NCBI GenBank assembly: GCA_021186555.1
Contig: JAJKFL010000237.1
Coordinates: forward strand, 4,422,558 to 4,486,557
Reading direction: 5' to 3'
Length of the DNA: 64,000 bases
DNA from: Reticulitermes speratus
Lineage: Eukaryota > Arthropoda > Insecta > Blattodea > Rhinotermitidae
Both the position numbers and the translations under genes were made by a program. This document shows, in pieces, positions 20,700 through 33,574 of this stretch (its first letter is position 1; every line of letters begins with the position of its first letter). The notes below the pieces were generated by a model. It did no database searches. It was not told the origin of the DNA and saw nothing but the letters and a program-made list of their open reading frames with translations.

Positions 20700-23440
20700 A
20701 TTGTCAGATAAAATAATGTCCATGTAGTATATGTCCCAGATTTCTTTATTATGAGAATGGTGTGAATTGTGTTGACTTGACTGGAATGACCAAACACCAG
20801 CACTCGGAACACCGTGTGGCATGCAGTGACGTAAAATATTAACATGGCGTACGCATGAAGTAAGAATTTATTAAAGATGTTTGATATGGCATATAAGACA
20901 TTTTATTGTTTCCTGCACAGTCCCATTTTTTTCTGTGACTGTTGGTAATAAATGTTTAATATTTTATAGATGTTTGGACACACGAAGAGAAGAGGAGGAA
21001 CCACGTGATGTTTGCAGCAGCTTCGGACAGCAGTTTATAAACACTTGCCTTCACTTAAATTTGGTTATCTGGAATTGTATCATATGAAACATAATGTCAA
21101 CAAATTTGTTGTTAATTTATAATGTTTTATCAGTCCAAAGTAGTCCTAGCATGTTGGCAATATGTAAATACTGTATCACATTTGTGTGGAATGTGTTATG
21201 TGTAAGTTACATATAGTAGGTGATTTCAAGAGTGTTTGTGGTTACGTTTCTAAGGTTGTCAGAATCACTGTGAGTTATATAGATAGGCATTAATGCACAC
21301 AAAATCCAGAACCAGCCTGTGTTAGGTATGATTTTATACAGTGCTTGAATTGAACCAGAATGGCTTTCCGGTTGTTGCAAAGGAATTAAAGGCATTCTGG
21401 TCGATAACAGTCGCACTAAGTTAAAGCTTTGTAACAGAGTTTTCTTATTGTTCCAGTCATTAGAAATTTTACAACTGCAGCACTGACTTTGTGTAAATAT
21501 TTTTCAAGCATTGAAATATTACCTGTTGTGGTAGGAAAGTGTTGTGAATATGGTTTCAGTTCATAGTGCTGGCATTATTTCTGACTGTAATGTCATTGTT
21601 GAGATGATTAGTGAATTGTGCATCAGAAATAGTATGAAGGGCAGCCAGGCATGGCCTAATTGAGACACTGTCCTAGCATTTTTTCTGGAGGGACTGAGAA
21701 AAACACAGAGAAACTCATCAGTGTCTGTGCCAAGACCCAAACCGGGCACCCACTATGACAACTGAACCAACCTGCACGGTCTGTGGTAGCGTAACCTAAA
21801 GTTGTCTGCACTGCTAATGCCAAACTCTGCCTTGGGGCCATCATGGCCATTTCTTTGAGTTCACAAAGTCACTGCCTCTTGTCTCTTGGGGGGAGATTTT
21901 AGCACATCCTTGATGTAAAACATGAATATTATATGAACCAAAAAAGATAAAATTATGAAATACATGGCATTTTGTGGGAAAAAGAACAGAGTGCAGCATG
22001 TTTTAAAAATGCAGTAAGTATCCTTGTTGCCTAAATATATCAAATATGTTTCTTGGGGTCCAGCTGTACGTAAGTCCCGCATGTGGGATGCCAGGCTGTT
22101 AAAGGCTTAAACCCTTCCAGGACTATTGACCTTGTTTGTACATTTTACAGTAGGTGTTGTTTGTGGCTGAGTGCCATACTGGTTTTGATTTCTGTTGCAA
22201 CCGCTGTCCCCAACTGGCATTCATGTTAAATTTTTTTACGTCTTTCCTGTCCTAAGTCTCGTGTACTACTTTTCTGACATGTAACCTCTGAATGCTGTAC
22301 TGGTACATTGTGCTTTTCTAACTTGCAGGCTGGACACTGTACCAGTATGCTATTCATGTTGTATATCGAAGATGAAAGTATAATACCTTACATATTTCAC
22401 ATTTTTATTGTTTTTTAATAATATAAAGAGTAGTATGAACAATAGGATTGCAAAGTGTTTTGTAATATACATTGCTAGAAACAAAACTCATGTTTCCTGG
22501 CCTCATCTTTCAAATTTCTGAGTGCATTCTTGCACCTGCCATGAAAGGGTTATGACACATTTCAGTCCTATTTGTGTCCCAACTGGATCTCAATCCTCCA
22601 AAATGTTTATTAACCAAAATTCTGTATGTATGTTTCCACCATTGGAGTTAACCAAACAAACCTGTTACAAGAGAAGTACAGTAAATAGAATATTTTACCC
22701 TTTATGAGATGAATACAGGAAACATGATATATTTGCATGTATGAGAGAAGTACAAGAAATGTAATATCTTGCCATTTACAAGATAAGCAAAGCGAAATAT
22801 GTCTCAGTATTTACGAGATAAGTGAGCAACAAAGGCAGATCCAGAAGGCAACAAACAGTTGATGACCTAAACCTATCCACAAGAAACAAAGAGAGTAGTA
22901 ATTGTCTGTAGACTGCATTGAAAGTATTTACAAATAACAGAGTAAACATGACAGAAGTATTACGTCTGCTGATATTTTCTAACTTGTTTATTTGTTATTC
23001 TCAGGTATTTCCATTTGAAACATTTTCACATTATTTATTACATTTGTCAACACTTCGTTTTCCTGTAACAAACTGATGTCATAAGTGTACCAGTCATTTA
23101 AAGCACAAATATTTTGTGTCCAGTTTTTATAAGACTTTAATAAAATTGTGTGCCGTTGGTTTTAAAAATGCCACCTTTGTGGGTGCTAAAATATTTTGAA
23201 TCCAGTAATATTTTTGGTTATGGGTGAAAAGAATAAGAAATGCTGTGTATCAGACAAGAACATTGTCTTTGTGCATCTTTAATGTCAATTCTGAAAGCTG
23301 CGCATGTTACATTTACAGTACATGTGCTTTCGACTGTCAGTATAAAAGTACATAACTTCAGCCACAAAATTCCATTCAGCCTCGTCGGTTCTCTTGTACT
23401 TTCCTGATGAAATATTCTAGATAAAATTTAAAATAATGGG
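20700..23440. other. Long stretch with no gene identified
   Basis: No domain-bearing frame, inverted terminus or tandem array was recognised. Confidence 0.4.
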
Positions 23441-23445
23441 ATGGG

Positions 23446-23706
23446 CATAGGTGTAACTTGGCTAACAACGTGTGGGGGGGGGGGGGGGTGCAAAATCAAC
23501 CATGGGTATCTGGAACTTGAATTTACAAAGGAGTCAAGTTAGAAAGATGGGGAGGATGCTTTTGAACCAGTCCCTAATATACATACACCCCTTTCCCCCA
23601 CCCTCACCCCAAATGCACACATTGTTGACTGACTAAACTATTCTTAGATAAAAAAAATATTGGAGGGGCATTTGCCCCCCTTGCCCCTCCCAAGTTACAC
23701 CTTATG
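23446..23706. mobile_element. hAT-like MITE
   Basis: Termini CATAGGTGTAACTTGG and CCAAGTTACACCTTATG form an inverted repeat. The flanks GGGATGGG (left) and GGGATGAT (right) are a plausible diverged 8-bp duplication. The G-rich and C-rich inner ends match the element at 52337-52736. Confidence 0.6.
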
Positions 23707-24940
23707 GGGATGATGATAAAACATTTTTTTTTTGTGTATTATTGTACAGAGTTTTTTTTTAACACGGGCCTGAACAGAACTTGGCACTGCAGAATGGGTG
23801 GCATTGTCAGTTGCTATGCAGTAGCGATGTCGTCGGCTCTACAGTGAGCAGTCCCACAATTTAAAAAACAACCTGTATTATAGAGATTGTTAATCTACAC
23901 TCTTCGATCAGGTTTGTAGATTCTGTGTTCAGGTTGTGCTTCAAGTTGTACGGTCTGTATATTCAGAGTGTATTTGACATGTTTTACCCATTGAATTGTG
24001 TAGCCATTTCATGCATACACATGTAATTAATCATTGTCACCTGCACACAGTTTTGATCCATGAAGTTTCATATGTAATTTTACGCCCTTTTCCTTAAAAT
24101 AAAATGCCTTTTGTAGTCCTGAACCATTCTGCAGAGATTGAGAAGAGCATTCAGGAACACTACTGTTGACTTCATCCCAGTTTATTAGACCACTATGTTT
24201 CAGAAACTGGTTCTGTTTCGTCTTAGGCAAGCAGGATAATACAAAATGAAACTAATTTTGTTGATTCCCTAGGTAGAGCTGCTCTTGAAAGACCCAAGAG
24301 TATGTGGCGTTTCATGTCACATGCTGACCTAAATAGAACCAGTTATTAAAACATAATGGTTGTGATAAACTGGAACGATGACGAGGTGTAAAATAATAGT
24401 CTCAAACATTGTGACGTATAATGACGACAGGCCCCCTGTATGTTCATATTGCAATGAAGCTAGGACTTAAGAGACTGGAAGTTCTAGTGGAAGTTGAGCA
24501 GCAGAGAAATACTGGAAAAAGCTTTAGATAAAATTAAAGGTAAAGAGTTATGGAAAGAAACGTCTATACAGTAAAGAATAAAGTAGATGACTTAAAAAAA
24601 ATGTCGTCATTACATATTGGAAAGTGGCAGACTCCCAGAGCTTCAGTTTAATTATAATTGGAAAGGGATAGTGCGATGCAGGCAGACTGTAGTTATGAAA
24701 CTGGCACAGAAATGTTTAACTGCGTTGATAAAGAAAAATGTTATGACTCACGACAGTTATCTTTAATGTCTCTCTGTATTCTGGATTTTGTGTATTTGAG
24801 CACTGGCAAATGGAGGAAAGCACACACACACAAACATATATATAATAGTTTATCATAGCAGTGTAAGTCCTCGTTTAACATTTGGGTTAGATTTCCGAAA
24901 ATCAGTGCTGAGGGAAAGAACGTAGAACTGGGAATTTTTT
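23707..24940. other. No gene seen
   Basis: Short frames only (for example 24027-24230 minus). Nothing supportable. Confidence 0.4.
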
Positions 24941-24947
24941 CCCATAA

Positions 24948-25571
24948 TAACTAACGCCATGGAACAGAGTCCTTCCTGAGAAGCTAACAGGTCCTCAGCT
25001 AGTCACGAAGTTCCCTGCATTTTATGGAACACAAAGGTTCATTACCACATTCACAAGAGCCCGCCACCTGTCGCTGTCCTGAGCCAGATCAAATTTGGTG
25101 CATGCCCCCATCCCACTTCCTGAAGATTCATTTTCACATTATCCTCCCATCTACGCCAGGTCTTTCAAGTGGTCTCTTTCCCTCAGGTTTGCAAACCAAA
25201 ACCTTCTATGCACCCCTCCCCCCCTCCATACTTGCTACATGCCCCGCCCACCTCATTCTTCTTGATTTGATCACCCGAATAATATTTGATGAGCAGTACA
25301 GATCATAAAGCTCCTCGTTATGTAGTCTTCTCCACTCCCCTGTTACCTCGTCCCTCTTAGGCCCAAATATCCTCCTCAGCACCCTATTCTCGAACACCCT
25401 CAGCCTATGTTCCTCCCTCAATGTGACAGACCAAGTTTCACACCCATACAAGACAACAGGCAAAATTATACTTCTGCATATCTTAATCTTTGTATTTTTG
25501 GGTGGCAAACTGGAAGACAGAAGATTCTGCACCCAATGAAAGCACGCATTCCCCGAGTTTAATCTGCACAT
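24948..25571 (-). pseudogene. LINE fragment: reverse-transcriptase C-terminal region and 3' UTR
   Basis: The minus-strand frame at 25206-25571 contains [54 protein letters not shown] and [11 protein letters not shown]. This is the region after the polymerase domain in RTE/CR1-type non-LTR retrotransposons. The frame breaks shortly after GHVASMEGG, where functional copies continue, so this copy is dead. The polymerase core and endonuclease are absent: the copy is 5'-truncated at about 25571. The region 24948-25205 is the 3' UTR, also found at 2046-2325. Confidence 0.88.
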
Positions 25572-26218
25572 AATTTCTTCGTGAATGTGATTTGTAGTAA
25601 TTAATTAATATACTACTAGTCTGGCCAATGAAGATCCAGTCTACTGACAGCAAAAATAAGTTTAATTGAAGTTTGGGTAGTGTTCATCAATTGTTTGTCA
25701 CTAAAATTTGCATTTGTCAGTGTTAAAAGTGAAAGAAGACTGTAGGGGGGCCAACGTTAAACAAGGACTGTCTGTTCAGTACTTTCAACAGTGTTGTGTC
25801 TAAACGTGTCACATCAGTTTAGAAAGTCAAAGTCAGATGTTTTAAGTGCTAAACTACTTTGTGATGTCAGATTGGAAGTAGTAGTGTCAAAGCATGTCAT
25901 GAACCTAAGAATTTAGAATGAATATATGAGACTGTAGATTTTTGTGACACTGAAGATTCATACTGTAGTCTTTTGGATTGTGACACTTTATAGCATGTTA
26001 GGTAAGTACACTGCGTTAAGACCTACGTATCAGACTACTCAGAATACCACAGTATGTGTTGTTAGGTCTCTCAACGTTCTTTCATTTCTGCTGCAAGTCT
26101 CAGTTTTTCGTGATTATTGTTCTTAAACGACATTGGAAGTTAATAACTGAACAACAATTCAGTCATGAAATTACTCAGTGAAGAAGTTTGTGTTACTTTA
26201 CGTATAATGTGGTCTTTG
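25572..26218. other. No gene seen
   Basis: AT-rich, short frames only. Confidence 0.45.
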
Positions 26219-26220
26219 TA

Positions 26221-26395
26221 CAGTAGAACCCGAATAAGAAGTCCCCACATAAGAAGTTTTCCCCTGTAAGAAGTCTGATTTTTAAAGTCCCAAAATCCTA
26301 TTGCTTTTAATAAGCTTCCCTCTTAATAAGTCTTCCTGCTTAAGGAGTCCCAAATCCTCTGGTCCCTTGAAAGACTTATTAACAGGGTTCTACTG
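26221..26395. mobile_element. TA-flanked pogo/Tigger-like MITE
   Basis: CAGTAGAACCC and GGGTTCTACTG are the termini, with imperfect pairing continuing inward (AATAAGAAGTC / GACTTATTAA). TA flanks both ends. The interior carries several AAGAAGT and AATAAGT words. Length 175 bp, no frame. Confidence 0.78.
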
Positions 26396-26594
26396 TATTT
26401 GATTTCCAGTTTTCAGGTTTCAAATACAAATATAGTGACATATGGTATCAACAAGTTGGTGGTTTTAGGCACACTTCTATGATCTGTGTGTAAAGAGTGG
26501 AACTATGCAGTTATCCATTAGATTTGAGTCACATTTGATCTATAGTCTTATTTCACTACTAAGAGGCATACAAAAATAATGATTTAAAAAAGAG

Positions 26595-26785
26595 GTATAA
26601 AGTTGACCTTGCGCATGCCATGAAGGCATGTAAGGGGAGTAGATGTATAGCACCACATGGAGGGGAATGGTCAACTTTATGCCCCGGCTGCTTTTACCCA
26701 TGGGAAAATAACCCCCCCCCCCCCCTGTCCATTGAATACGAGGCTGGGTGGGCCCTGTAGCTGGTCTGGAGGTTAAATATCTTGG
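26595..26785 (-). mobile_element. SINE family A fragment
   Basis: Contains CATGCCATGAAGGCATGTAA, ATGCCCCGGCTGCTTTTACC, a C-run, and CGAGGCTGGGTGGGCCC, the family-A order on the minus strand. Confidence 0.6.
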
Positions 26786-27134
26786 CCTTCTCAGGAATCA
26801 AAATACTGACAACAAATTAAGTACATGATTTCATATAGTTTGATAATTCCTGTAGTCTATCACAAAACATTTGTATGGGTACCCAACATTGCTGTTCATA
26901 AGTTAACTAATATTACTCTCAGCTGGTGGGTGTTTACATCTCCAAAACTGACTTATATCACAGAAACCTGCTGAAATGGCATAGCCTTCAAAATGCAGGA
27001 TAGAGTGTGTTAACTTTGGAGAAGAAGTGTGCTGTTGCTTATTGTGAATTACGCTGTGTGTGTTTAGATGTCTTATAAAATACATCTGAAGTCTGAAATA
27101 CTGGTTCTAATACTAATTAACTAGACAGGAACAT

Positions 27135-27575
27135 GAAGTGTTTGAGCAAACTGTCGATGAGCGACACGCGCTCTATGGAGCCAGAACACCACAGAGAAGA
27201 TTAAAATCGCGGAATAGCTTCCTCGGAACAGTGCAAGTTGAACCACCTGAAGACTTCCCCCTTACCCAGATTTGCCCTGGTAGCCACCTCCTTGATTTCA
27301 ATACTTGGAAATCTCTTAACCGCATTAGAACAGGGGTGGCACCAGTAAAAACAAATATGGTGAAATGGGGCAAAACAAACTCCGACGACCTGTATTGTAG
27401 CTGTGGAGAGGTACAAGATATGGGACATCTCCTGTCATGCAGGGACTGCCCCCATAAATGCACCCTCGAGGATTTATGGCTTGCAAATAAAACAGGATTT
27501 GACGTAGCCCAATACTGGGCAAAAAACCTTTAATTTAATGGTCCGGACACGATAAAGAAGAAAGAAGTGTTTGAG
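27135..27575 (+). mobile_element. 5'-truncated LINE insertion with 12-bp target duplication
   Basis: GAAGTGTTTGAG flanks the insert at 27135-27146 and 27564-27575. The insert (27147-27563) carries only the end of the reverse-transcriptase ORF and a short 3' tail with GATAAAGAAGAAA. Truncation with a target duplication is typical of target-primed reverse transcription. Confidence 0.85.
27147..27533 (+). pseudogene. LINE reverse-transcriptase C-terminal fragment
   Basis: The open frame includes TWKSLNRIRTGVAPVKTNMV, KWGKTNSDDLYCSCGEVQ, DMGHLLSCRDCPHKCTLEDL and DVAQYWAKNL up to TAA. A short Cys/His cluster (CSCG...HLLSC) after a WxxLNRxRTG motif is the usual end of the pol protein in insect non-LTR elements of the jockey/I type (family knowledge). 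The exact clade is not decidable from this end. The frame is intact over the fragment, so the insertion is probably young, but it lacks the endonuclease and polymerase and any start of its own. Confidence 0.85.
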
Positions 27576-28305
27576 ACTGCTGCAGTTGTTTCGTTTCATG
27601 GCATGTAATAAGACAGAAAAGCTACTATTATCATAAGCACGTAAGCAGCTGTAAAGTTACGAGTTCGAATAATAAGTCTCTGTTCTAGGCAGTAGCATTC
27701 TGGTTTGGTTACTGTTCTTTGATGATGCTTTATCAGCTGCCAAGTTTACGTAGCATGAAATGGGTTATTGCAGGGTGATCAAGAATGATGAATATGAAGA
27801 GATGTAAGTGGAAGCAGTAATGGTATGATTGGTGGTATTATCCTGACATTTGTGTTGAGGGTTAAGGAAGACCTTTAGATACATCAGTGAGGATATTAGG
27901 CTGCAGCCAGGACTCAAACATTTACCTTGTACCTGCTTTTGTAATCTGGTCAACTCCATGAAGGTAGGTTTTTGTGAACAAGGTCTGGAAATGGGATGAG
28001 ATGGATGGATGGATAGATATATAGATAAGATAAGGTATAAATAGATAGATAAGATATAGATTGATTGATGGGTAGATAGATAGGTAGGTAGGTAGACAGA
28101 TCAGTCAAGAATACATACATATTATAATACAATACACATGGCATGTGCCTGCTAACACCAGGTTTTTTGCAGTGAGCAGCCCGTCAAATCTTACTAACTA
28201 GAAATCCTTTTCTAACCAACTGTAATCTACTAATAAATTTACAGCCATCTTGATGTCTGCTCAGCACCTCCTAATTTTGTTATATGGTGCTCCCACTTGC
28301 ATCTA
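27576..28305. other. Mostly unassigned; contains a GATA-type microsatellite
   Basis: A degenerate (GATA)n/(GGTA)n tract spans about 28000-28100. No gene. Confidence 0.5.
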
Positions 28306-28309
28306 ATGT

Positions 28310-28425
28310 GGGCGCTTTGGAGGAAAATATCTGTTGCCGCTTCTGGGAATTCCACCATGGCTCTTCAGTCGTCCAGCATGTAGCACAGTTACTATACTTA
28401 CTGAGCTATTTCGGCTCCTCAGAAG
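28310..28425 (-). mobile_element. tRNA-like SINE head, minus strand
   Basis: The complement reads GAGCCGAAATAGCTCAGTAA, close to the head of family A (GATAGCTCAGTCGGTATAG). The rest is diverged. Confidence 0.45.
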
Positions 28426-28429
28426 TAAT

Positions 28430-29535
28430 TTAAACATTGATAATGAACAATGCAGGTAGTGGCCTTTAGAGATTCAGATTCAAAATTACTGTCTCAGAAA
28501 TTAGAACTCAAACAACGTATATACGTTGCTTCCCTGAAAGCTGGGGTATTGAACAATAAGTATTATTTAATTTGCTGTGTTGGTACATGAGGCCCCTTGG
28601 GGGCTACTGCACTCTCCAGTGGTGAATCCTGATCTGGAGGTCAGTTGTAGTGGAAGGGCAGAGAATGCTTTCTTTTGCCCCTCTGTCCTCCTCCAAGAAA
28701 GTGAGATTTAATCATCCAGCACTGGCCAAAGTAATAATATTAAAAACACATGAAAATACACATGTGATCTCACACAGCAATTATCTGCAAAAGACAGAAA
28801 TCAAATCTAAAATTCTCACTTGATATATATTTGGTCACTGAAAATGAAATCCCTCTCTTCTACTGACTGATATCAATTTTTCAATAATCACATCATAGGA
28901 GGTGGGGGGGGGGGGGTGTTTCTTCAGCTCTGCATCCAAGGCCTTCTCTATTGAGAGGGGGTGAGAGTTGACTCAGTCTGTCTTGACTTTGAGGAAGTGA
29001 AGATAGGTCTTGACTCTCCTTAGGGCTGAAAAACTTCCTTCAACTGAGGCTGTTGTAGTTGGGATGGTAGAAATTGAATCTGCTAATTTTTACGTTTGTT
29101 CAAACGTGGTGGCAATATTGCTGCCATGTAACCATTGTAGAACTTGGTAAGGGGATTTACCCCTTACATGTTCTGAACTTGAAGCAACATTAATTCATTC
29201 TTCAGCAAAGAACTGTTGAATTCACCCTCAGTTTGCATAAAAGGTGATCAGGAAAGTTACATTTAAGTTTGTATGCATCTGATTTCTCACAATTCAGTAG
29301 GCCAAAAAAATTTTTTTTAGTGTTTGAGAAACGTGCTGTCAGATGATTGAGTAGATTGTCAATGACTTTGTAAAAGAGTATTCTGTACTTTGGCTGCACT
29401 GAATCTACTGCGTCCAAACATCATGAGAACTTTGATTGTTTTATTCTTTCACAGAAAATCAATCGTGTATCAACAAAACACAATGAATGAGGAAGATAAA
29501 ATGATCAGAAATAAATATATTCTTAACAATATGAC
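28430..29535. other. No gene seen
   Basis: Includes a G-run at 28903-28916. Short frames only. Confidence 0.45.
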
Positions 29536-29539
29536 AACA

Positions 29540-29990
29540 GTGGTTTGAGGTTTCCACTGCATGATTGTTGAGGAAGCATGTCTCCTGGGTTGTTGCGCTG
29601 TGTGGTTGGGGAATTGCTTCCCAAAGTTTCAAAGAAACATACTGCCTTCATCTTCTGGGTTATGAGTGAATTCATGGACTCATTTTTGGCAATTTAGGTA
29701 AGAATTGCATTTAATGTTGGTAGTGTGAGAAAAAATTATGCACGTTGTGAGGAGCCATGATGGCTTGTATATTTTGGTGGATGTAGGAAGTCCTAGTCTG
29801 TTGAGAAATAAATGCCTTTACTTTGTGTTTCTTATTAAATTTATTTCTTCATTCTCTGCTGCAACTAATAAGTCCTGTAATAACATCATAACCCTGAAGA
29901 TGATGGTAGCATGTTCCTTCGAAACGTCGGGAAGCAATTACCCAACCACACGGTGCAACAACCCAGAAGATCTGCTTCCTCAATACAAAA
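29540..29990. mobile_element. Inverted family-2 ribozyme-like element, best copy
   Basis: The left arm (29540-29645, minus) and right arm (29888-29985, plus) are inverted copies separated by about 240 bases. The right arm reads CCTGAAGA, U, stem II GATGG/CCTTC (one mismatch), GAA, ACGT, C, GGG. Outer ends share CTCCTGGGTTGTTGCGCTGT and CGGTGCAACAACCCAGAAGA. The middle shows no coding signal. Confidence 0.7.
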
Positions 29991-30890
29991 ACAGGTTTCC
30001 AACAAATAAAATGTTTCAGCACTGTCATTTCCAGTGGTTATAGCAGCAACCTTCTCGCTAGACTAGCCGTATCTTCACTGTAGTATTATTCTCTCTCTCT
30101 CTTTCTCTCTCTCTTGTGACACAAGCGACAGGAAGGTTAGGTGTTGTTATCGTCGCTTTTTTACATTTAAATGGTCGCTGTGAACACTCCACGTTGTCTT
30201 CTCTCACACACAAAGCTTCAAGCAGCAGGGTATAGCTGGGAATGCTCCGCTACCGTAGCCTTTCAGCAAATGAGCTATACAAATTGTATATTACAAAAGC
30301 AATACTTTTCGGAAAAAAACGATTTACAAGTTTTCTCTCTTTTTTAATAAGGAAGGGAAGCCATTTCCTCCTTTTCAGTTGTATAGCGGTGATATACTAG
30401 CCATACCGGAGAATTTGGTATTGGCACTCTTACTACCCTAGGTAAGGCTCAGAAAGTGGAATCCAGTTTACTCGTATACTATTATTGGTCTTGGCGCCTC
30501 TGATTTACAGTTTGAAGGGGAATGTGTGTGGAGTTTTAACTCCACGTCCTCCAACACCACAACTGCCCGGTGTCAGGCACAAAGACAACTTTGCAATTGT
30601 CATTGTGTAATATAAAACTCATATTGGTGGCTACTGTCCGTGATCTCCCTAACACCAAAGGTACGTGTTCGAATCCCCACTCAGTCACGGTTTTGTCTTG
30701 TGGTAAGAGGCTGTTAGATGGGCTCATCCCCCATCTAATGAGCCCTATTCCGTGCCGAAAAGTAATCAGGACGTGCTGGTGTCTGTCTGTCACTTTAGAA
30801 CACTTGTCGTTTGTTTTACTTATGTTCCTTCTCGTTCTTTCGCCTGTAAGTAAACACTGCAGACAGCGCAGTGCAGAACTTCGGTGTACC
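29991..30890. other. No gene seen; short CT microsatellite
   Basis: A (CT)n tract lies at 30090-30114. Frames at 30536-31091 overlap on both strands and have no domain. Confidence 0.45.
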
Positions 30891-30893
30891 AAA

Positions 30894-32249
30894 CAGTGGC
30901 GTACCCGGGTTTTTTGGGGTCCTGGGCAAGTAATCACAATGGCCGCCCCTAAAATAAGTTATGAATTCAAAAAAATATCTATTAAATTTACTTTTAATTG
31001 TCTCAATACAAATTTTGTTGGAAAGAGAAACTCATTTTTTTCGTCTAAAATATTCATTTTGCCAAGCCACTCGCCTCAGCTAGGCAATTGATACTAAATA
31101 TCACAGTTAAGTCATTATTATTTCCGTTTCGAATTTGAAACGTTCCCGATTCCACTCCCTGCCCGGCGGGCGACTGTTCTCAGCACCTTCAGACAACGCT
31201 GAAATTCTAGTACTAGAGGTCTTCGTACAGTAGTATATGGACTGACGAGTGAGGGGAGCACACCGTTAGCCACGCCCACCCAGATGGACGACCTATATCT
31301 CAACGCCAGCCTACAGCCACACAAGTTTCACGATAGCCGTCGTCTGAGTGAGGTTAAAGTTAAACGCGGAACCTACCGACTGTGCAAAACAGTACCAACC
31401 ACTGAAACGTGATGCTCAGGGCTGCCACAAGCACAGTCGAGTACTTTAGTTGCAACGGGTTTTATAGCACGAAGGTACGTTTTAAAATCTGTGCTGGCAT
31501 TATTCCGTGTTAGCTGGGCCGCCGAGAGCGGGTTCGGGCCCCCAGCGAGGGCGGACCGACTAAAAATCTTTACACTAAATCGTAAAGACTAACTCTCAGT
31601 TGCAGAGTGACTTGGGCTTGGTCTGAAAGGGTTAATTTGTACAGTCGACAGATAATGATACTACTGAGAAAGACAAAAACATATGCAACATAGTCGGGCC
31701 CCGGGCCCCCTTCCAGACAGCCGGGCCCCGGTAATTTGTACCGGCTTCCCCCTACTCTCGTCGGCACTGTATGTTCGATCAGATCGTCCACAAAAATGAC
31801 TGGTTTGTGGCATGCAGGACCATTGTTCGTACATCCTTCCGCTTTACAATATAGTCCTCTCAACACAATTTCCTCTGCACACCATTCATCACTCACAGTA
31901 TCCTGTGCCTGTCGATTGTTTATCAGTCAACAATTATATAGGCCTACATGGCGTCGGTGCGAAAACCTGAATTTACATCCGACAGTAGAATCTGTGGTCA
32001 CAGTCAGTCAGGGGCTTAGCTGGTCGGAGGGAGGAGGGGGTGTAGAGTGGTGTGGCCGCCCCGGGCAGCAAAGTGGGCACCAAAGTGTATACTTTCAATA
32101 AAAAAAATTATTTTATGCGTTCAGAAATTGTTAAAATATTGAGAAGTATAAAAGAAATTCAATACATAATTGTAATTTTTTTTAAAGTTCGTAGTTCCTG
32201 TTACGGTCGGCCATTTTGATTGCTCACCAAGAAAATAGCTACGTCACTG
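30894..32249. mobile_element. Possible hAT-like element, about 1.36 kb
   Basis: The left end CAGTGGCGTACC and the complement of the right end CAGTGACGTAGC match at 10 of 12 positions and resemble common hAT termini. The interior has GGGCCCCGGG-rich words. I could not match an 8-bp duplication, and no transposase frame is visible. The composite nature is uncertain. Confidence 0.4.
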
Positions 32250-32280
32250 CCTGCAGTAAGAAATAGTCTTCACAAACATA

Positions 32281-32299
32281 AAGTAGTAGTAGTAGTAGC

Positions 32300-32348
<49 letters not shown>

Positions 32349-32349
32349 T
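32281..32349. repeat. (TAG)n microsatellite
   Basis: About 22 nearly uninterrupted GTA/TAG triplets, with one CAG interruption. Confidence 0.95.
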
Positions 32350-32577
32350 TGTGGTGGTAGTGTTGATAAGCAGCATTTCAGACTCAGAATTTGATCATGT
32401 GACCAACTACGCAAAAAATATACCACTAGAAGATAAATTGAACGCTGTTGTTGTTAACAGACTGACAGAACGCACGGCGAAATAACACGACTCTAGAAAT
32501 GGAGACATGAGAAGGAACAGACTTTAAATATTCTGCCGGGAACATGTTGACACGTCCTGTTTCCTACTTACTAACTA

Positions 32578-32762
32578 CAGTCGAACCCGGTTATAACGAC
32601 ATCGGTTTATGCGACACCTCGTCCATAACGTCAGATATTCTGTGGTACCAATTAATTCCTCACTGTTAACCATAACATTATACCCCTCGGTTAAAACGAC
32701 ACTCGTTTATAACGACACAAAATATTCAGTCCCTTTCATGACGTTATAACCGAGTTCGACTG
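32578..32762. mobile_element. TA-flanked pogo/Tigger-like MITE
   Basis: CAGTCGAACCCGGTTATAAC at the left pairs with the right terminus (one mismatch in 20). TA lies at 32576-32577 and 32763-32764. Several internal words (ATAACGACA) repeat the terminal motif. 185 bp. Confidence 0.82.
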
Positions 32763-32778
32763 TAATTAACCAACTACC

Positions 32779-33058
32779 TAACCGGGGCTCTGCGCTACAA
32801 GCCGGAAGGTCGTGGGTTCGATTCCCGATGTTGTCATTGGGATTTTTCATTGACATAATCCTTCCGGCAGCACTATGGTCCTGGAGTCGACTTAGCCTCT
32901 AACAGAAATGAGTACCAGGGGTATTTTCTGTGGGTAAAGGCTGCCGGTGCGTAGGGCTGACAAGTTCACTGCCTTCATGTGCCGATTTTATAGAAATTCC
33001 GGGAGCCTCAACCTCTTGGAGCCCTAAGGACCTGTCAAGGGATAGCTTTAGCTTTTAC
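32779..33058 (+). mobile_element. tRNA-derived SINE family D
   Basis: The tRNA-like head has box B GGGTTCGATTCCCG. The body has TTTTTCATTGACATAATCC, GACTTAGCCTCTAACAGAAA, GGTGCGTAGGGCTGACAA and CCTTCATGTGCCGATTTTAT, followed by GGAGCCCTAAGGACCTGTCA. A 5'-truncated copy is at 54155-54375. Confidence 0.8.
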
Positions 33059-33570
33059 CTACCTAACTAATCCATCAACCAACCAACTACATAGATCAGA
33101 ATTCTTCTTCAGAAGTTTATGTGTTATTTCCCTTGTTACCATTTTTATTGAAGTGTATCTTTGTTGCATTTCTTGGATTTCTGTTTGTTTCTTGAGTATT
33201 TCTAGTGCTAATGTCAGTGTCTTTGTTTCTTCTTCCCCCATTAATGTGCAATTACAAAGTATTTTAAGGTAAATTATTACCTTTATATTATCGTCGTGAC
33301 GTAGTACACAGTTTTAGCTACATTTTGTGGTTTGTAATATTGCCAACACTAATCGGAATATTTCCTTAGCTCTTTCGTCCTTTCTTTTGTGGCGTACCGA
33401 CCATCGTAAAAGCGAAACAAGATGTCCTGTTTTGAATTCGTATAGACGCTTTTCTGCTGCATGATCCCAGTCCTGCTCATACATTCCTGTTATAGTGCTT
33501 TTGTTGTATTTTGTGAAAATCTTAAATGCTTACGGACAGATACTTTATGCGTGATGTTTGGGTCATAGAC
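33059..33570. other. No gene seen
   Basis: A short minus-strand frame at 33059-33241 has a Glu/Lys/Gln-rich character but no start or splice context. Confidence 0.4.
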
Positions 33571-33574
33571 TAGC

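Noticed and set aside
30536-31091. Overlapping frames of 133 and 173 residues
   Set aside because: They lie on opposite strands over the edge of a hAT-like element, with no domain and no splice context.
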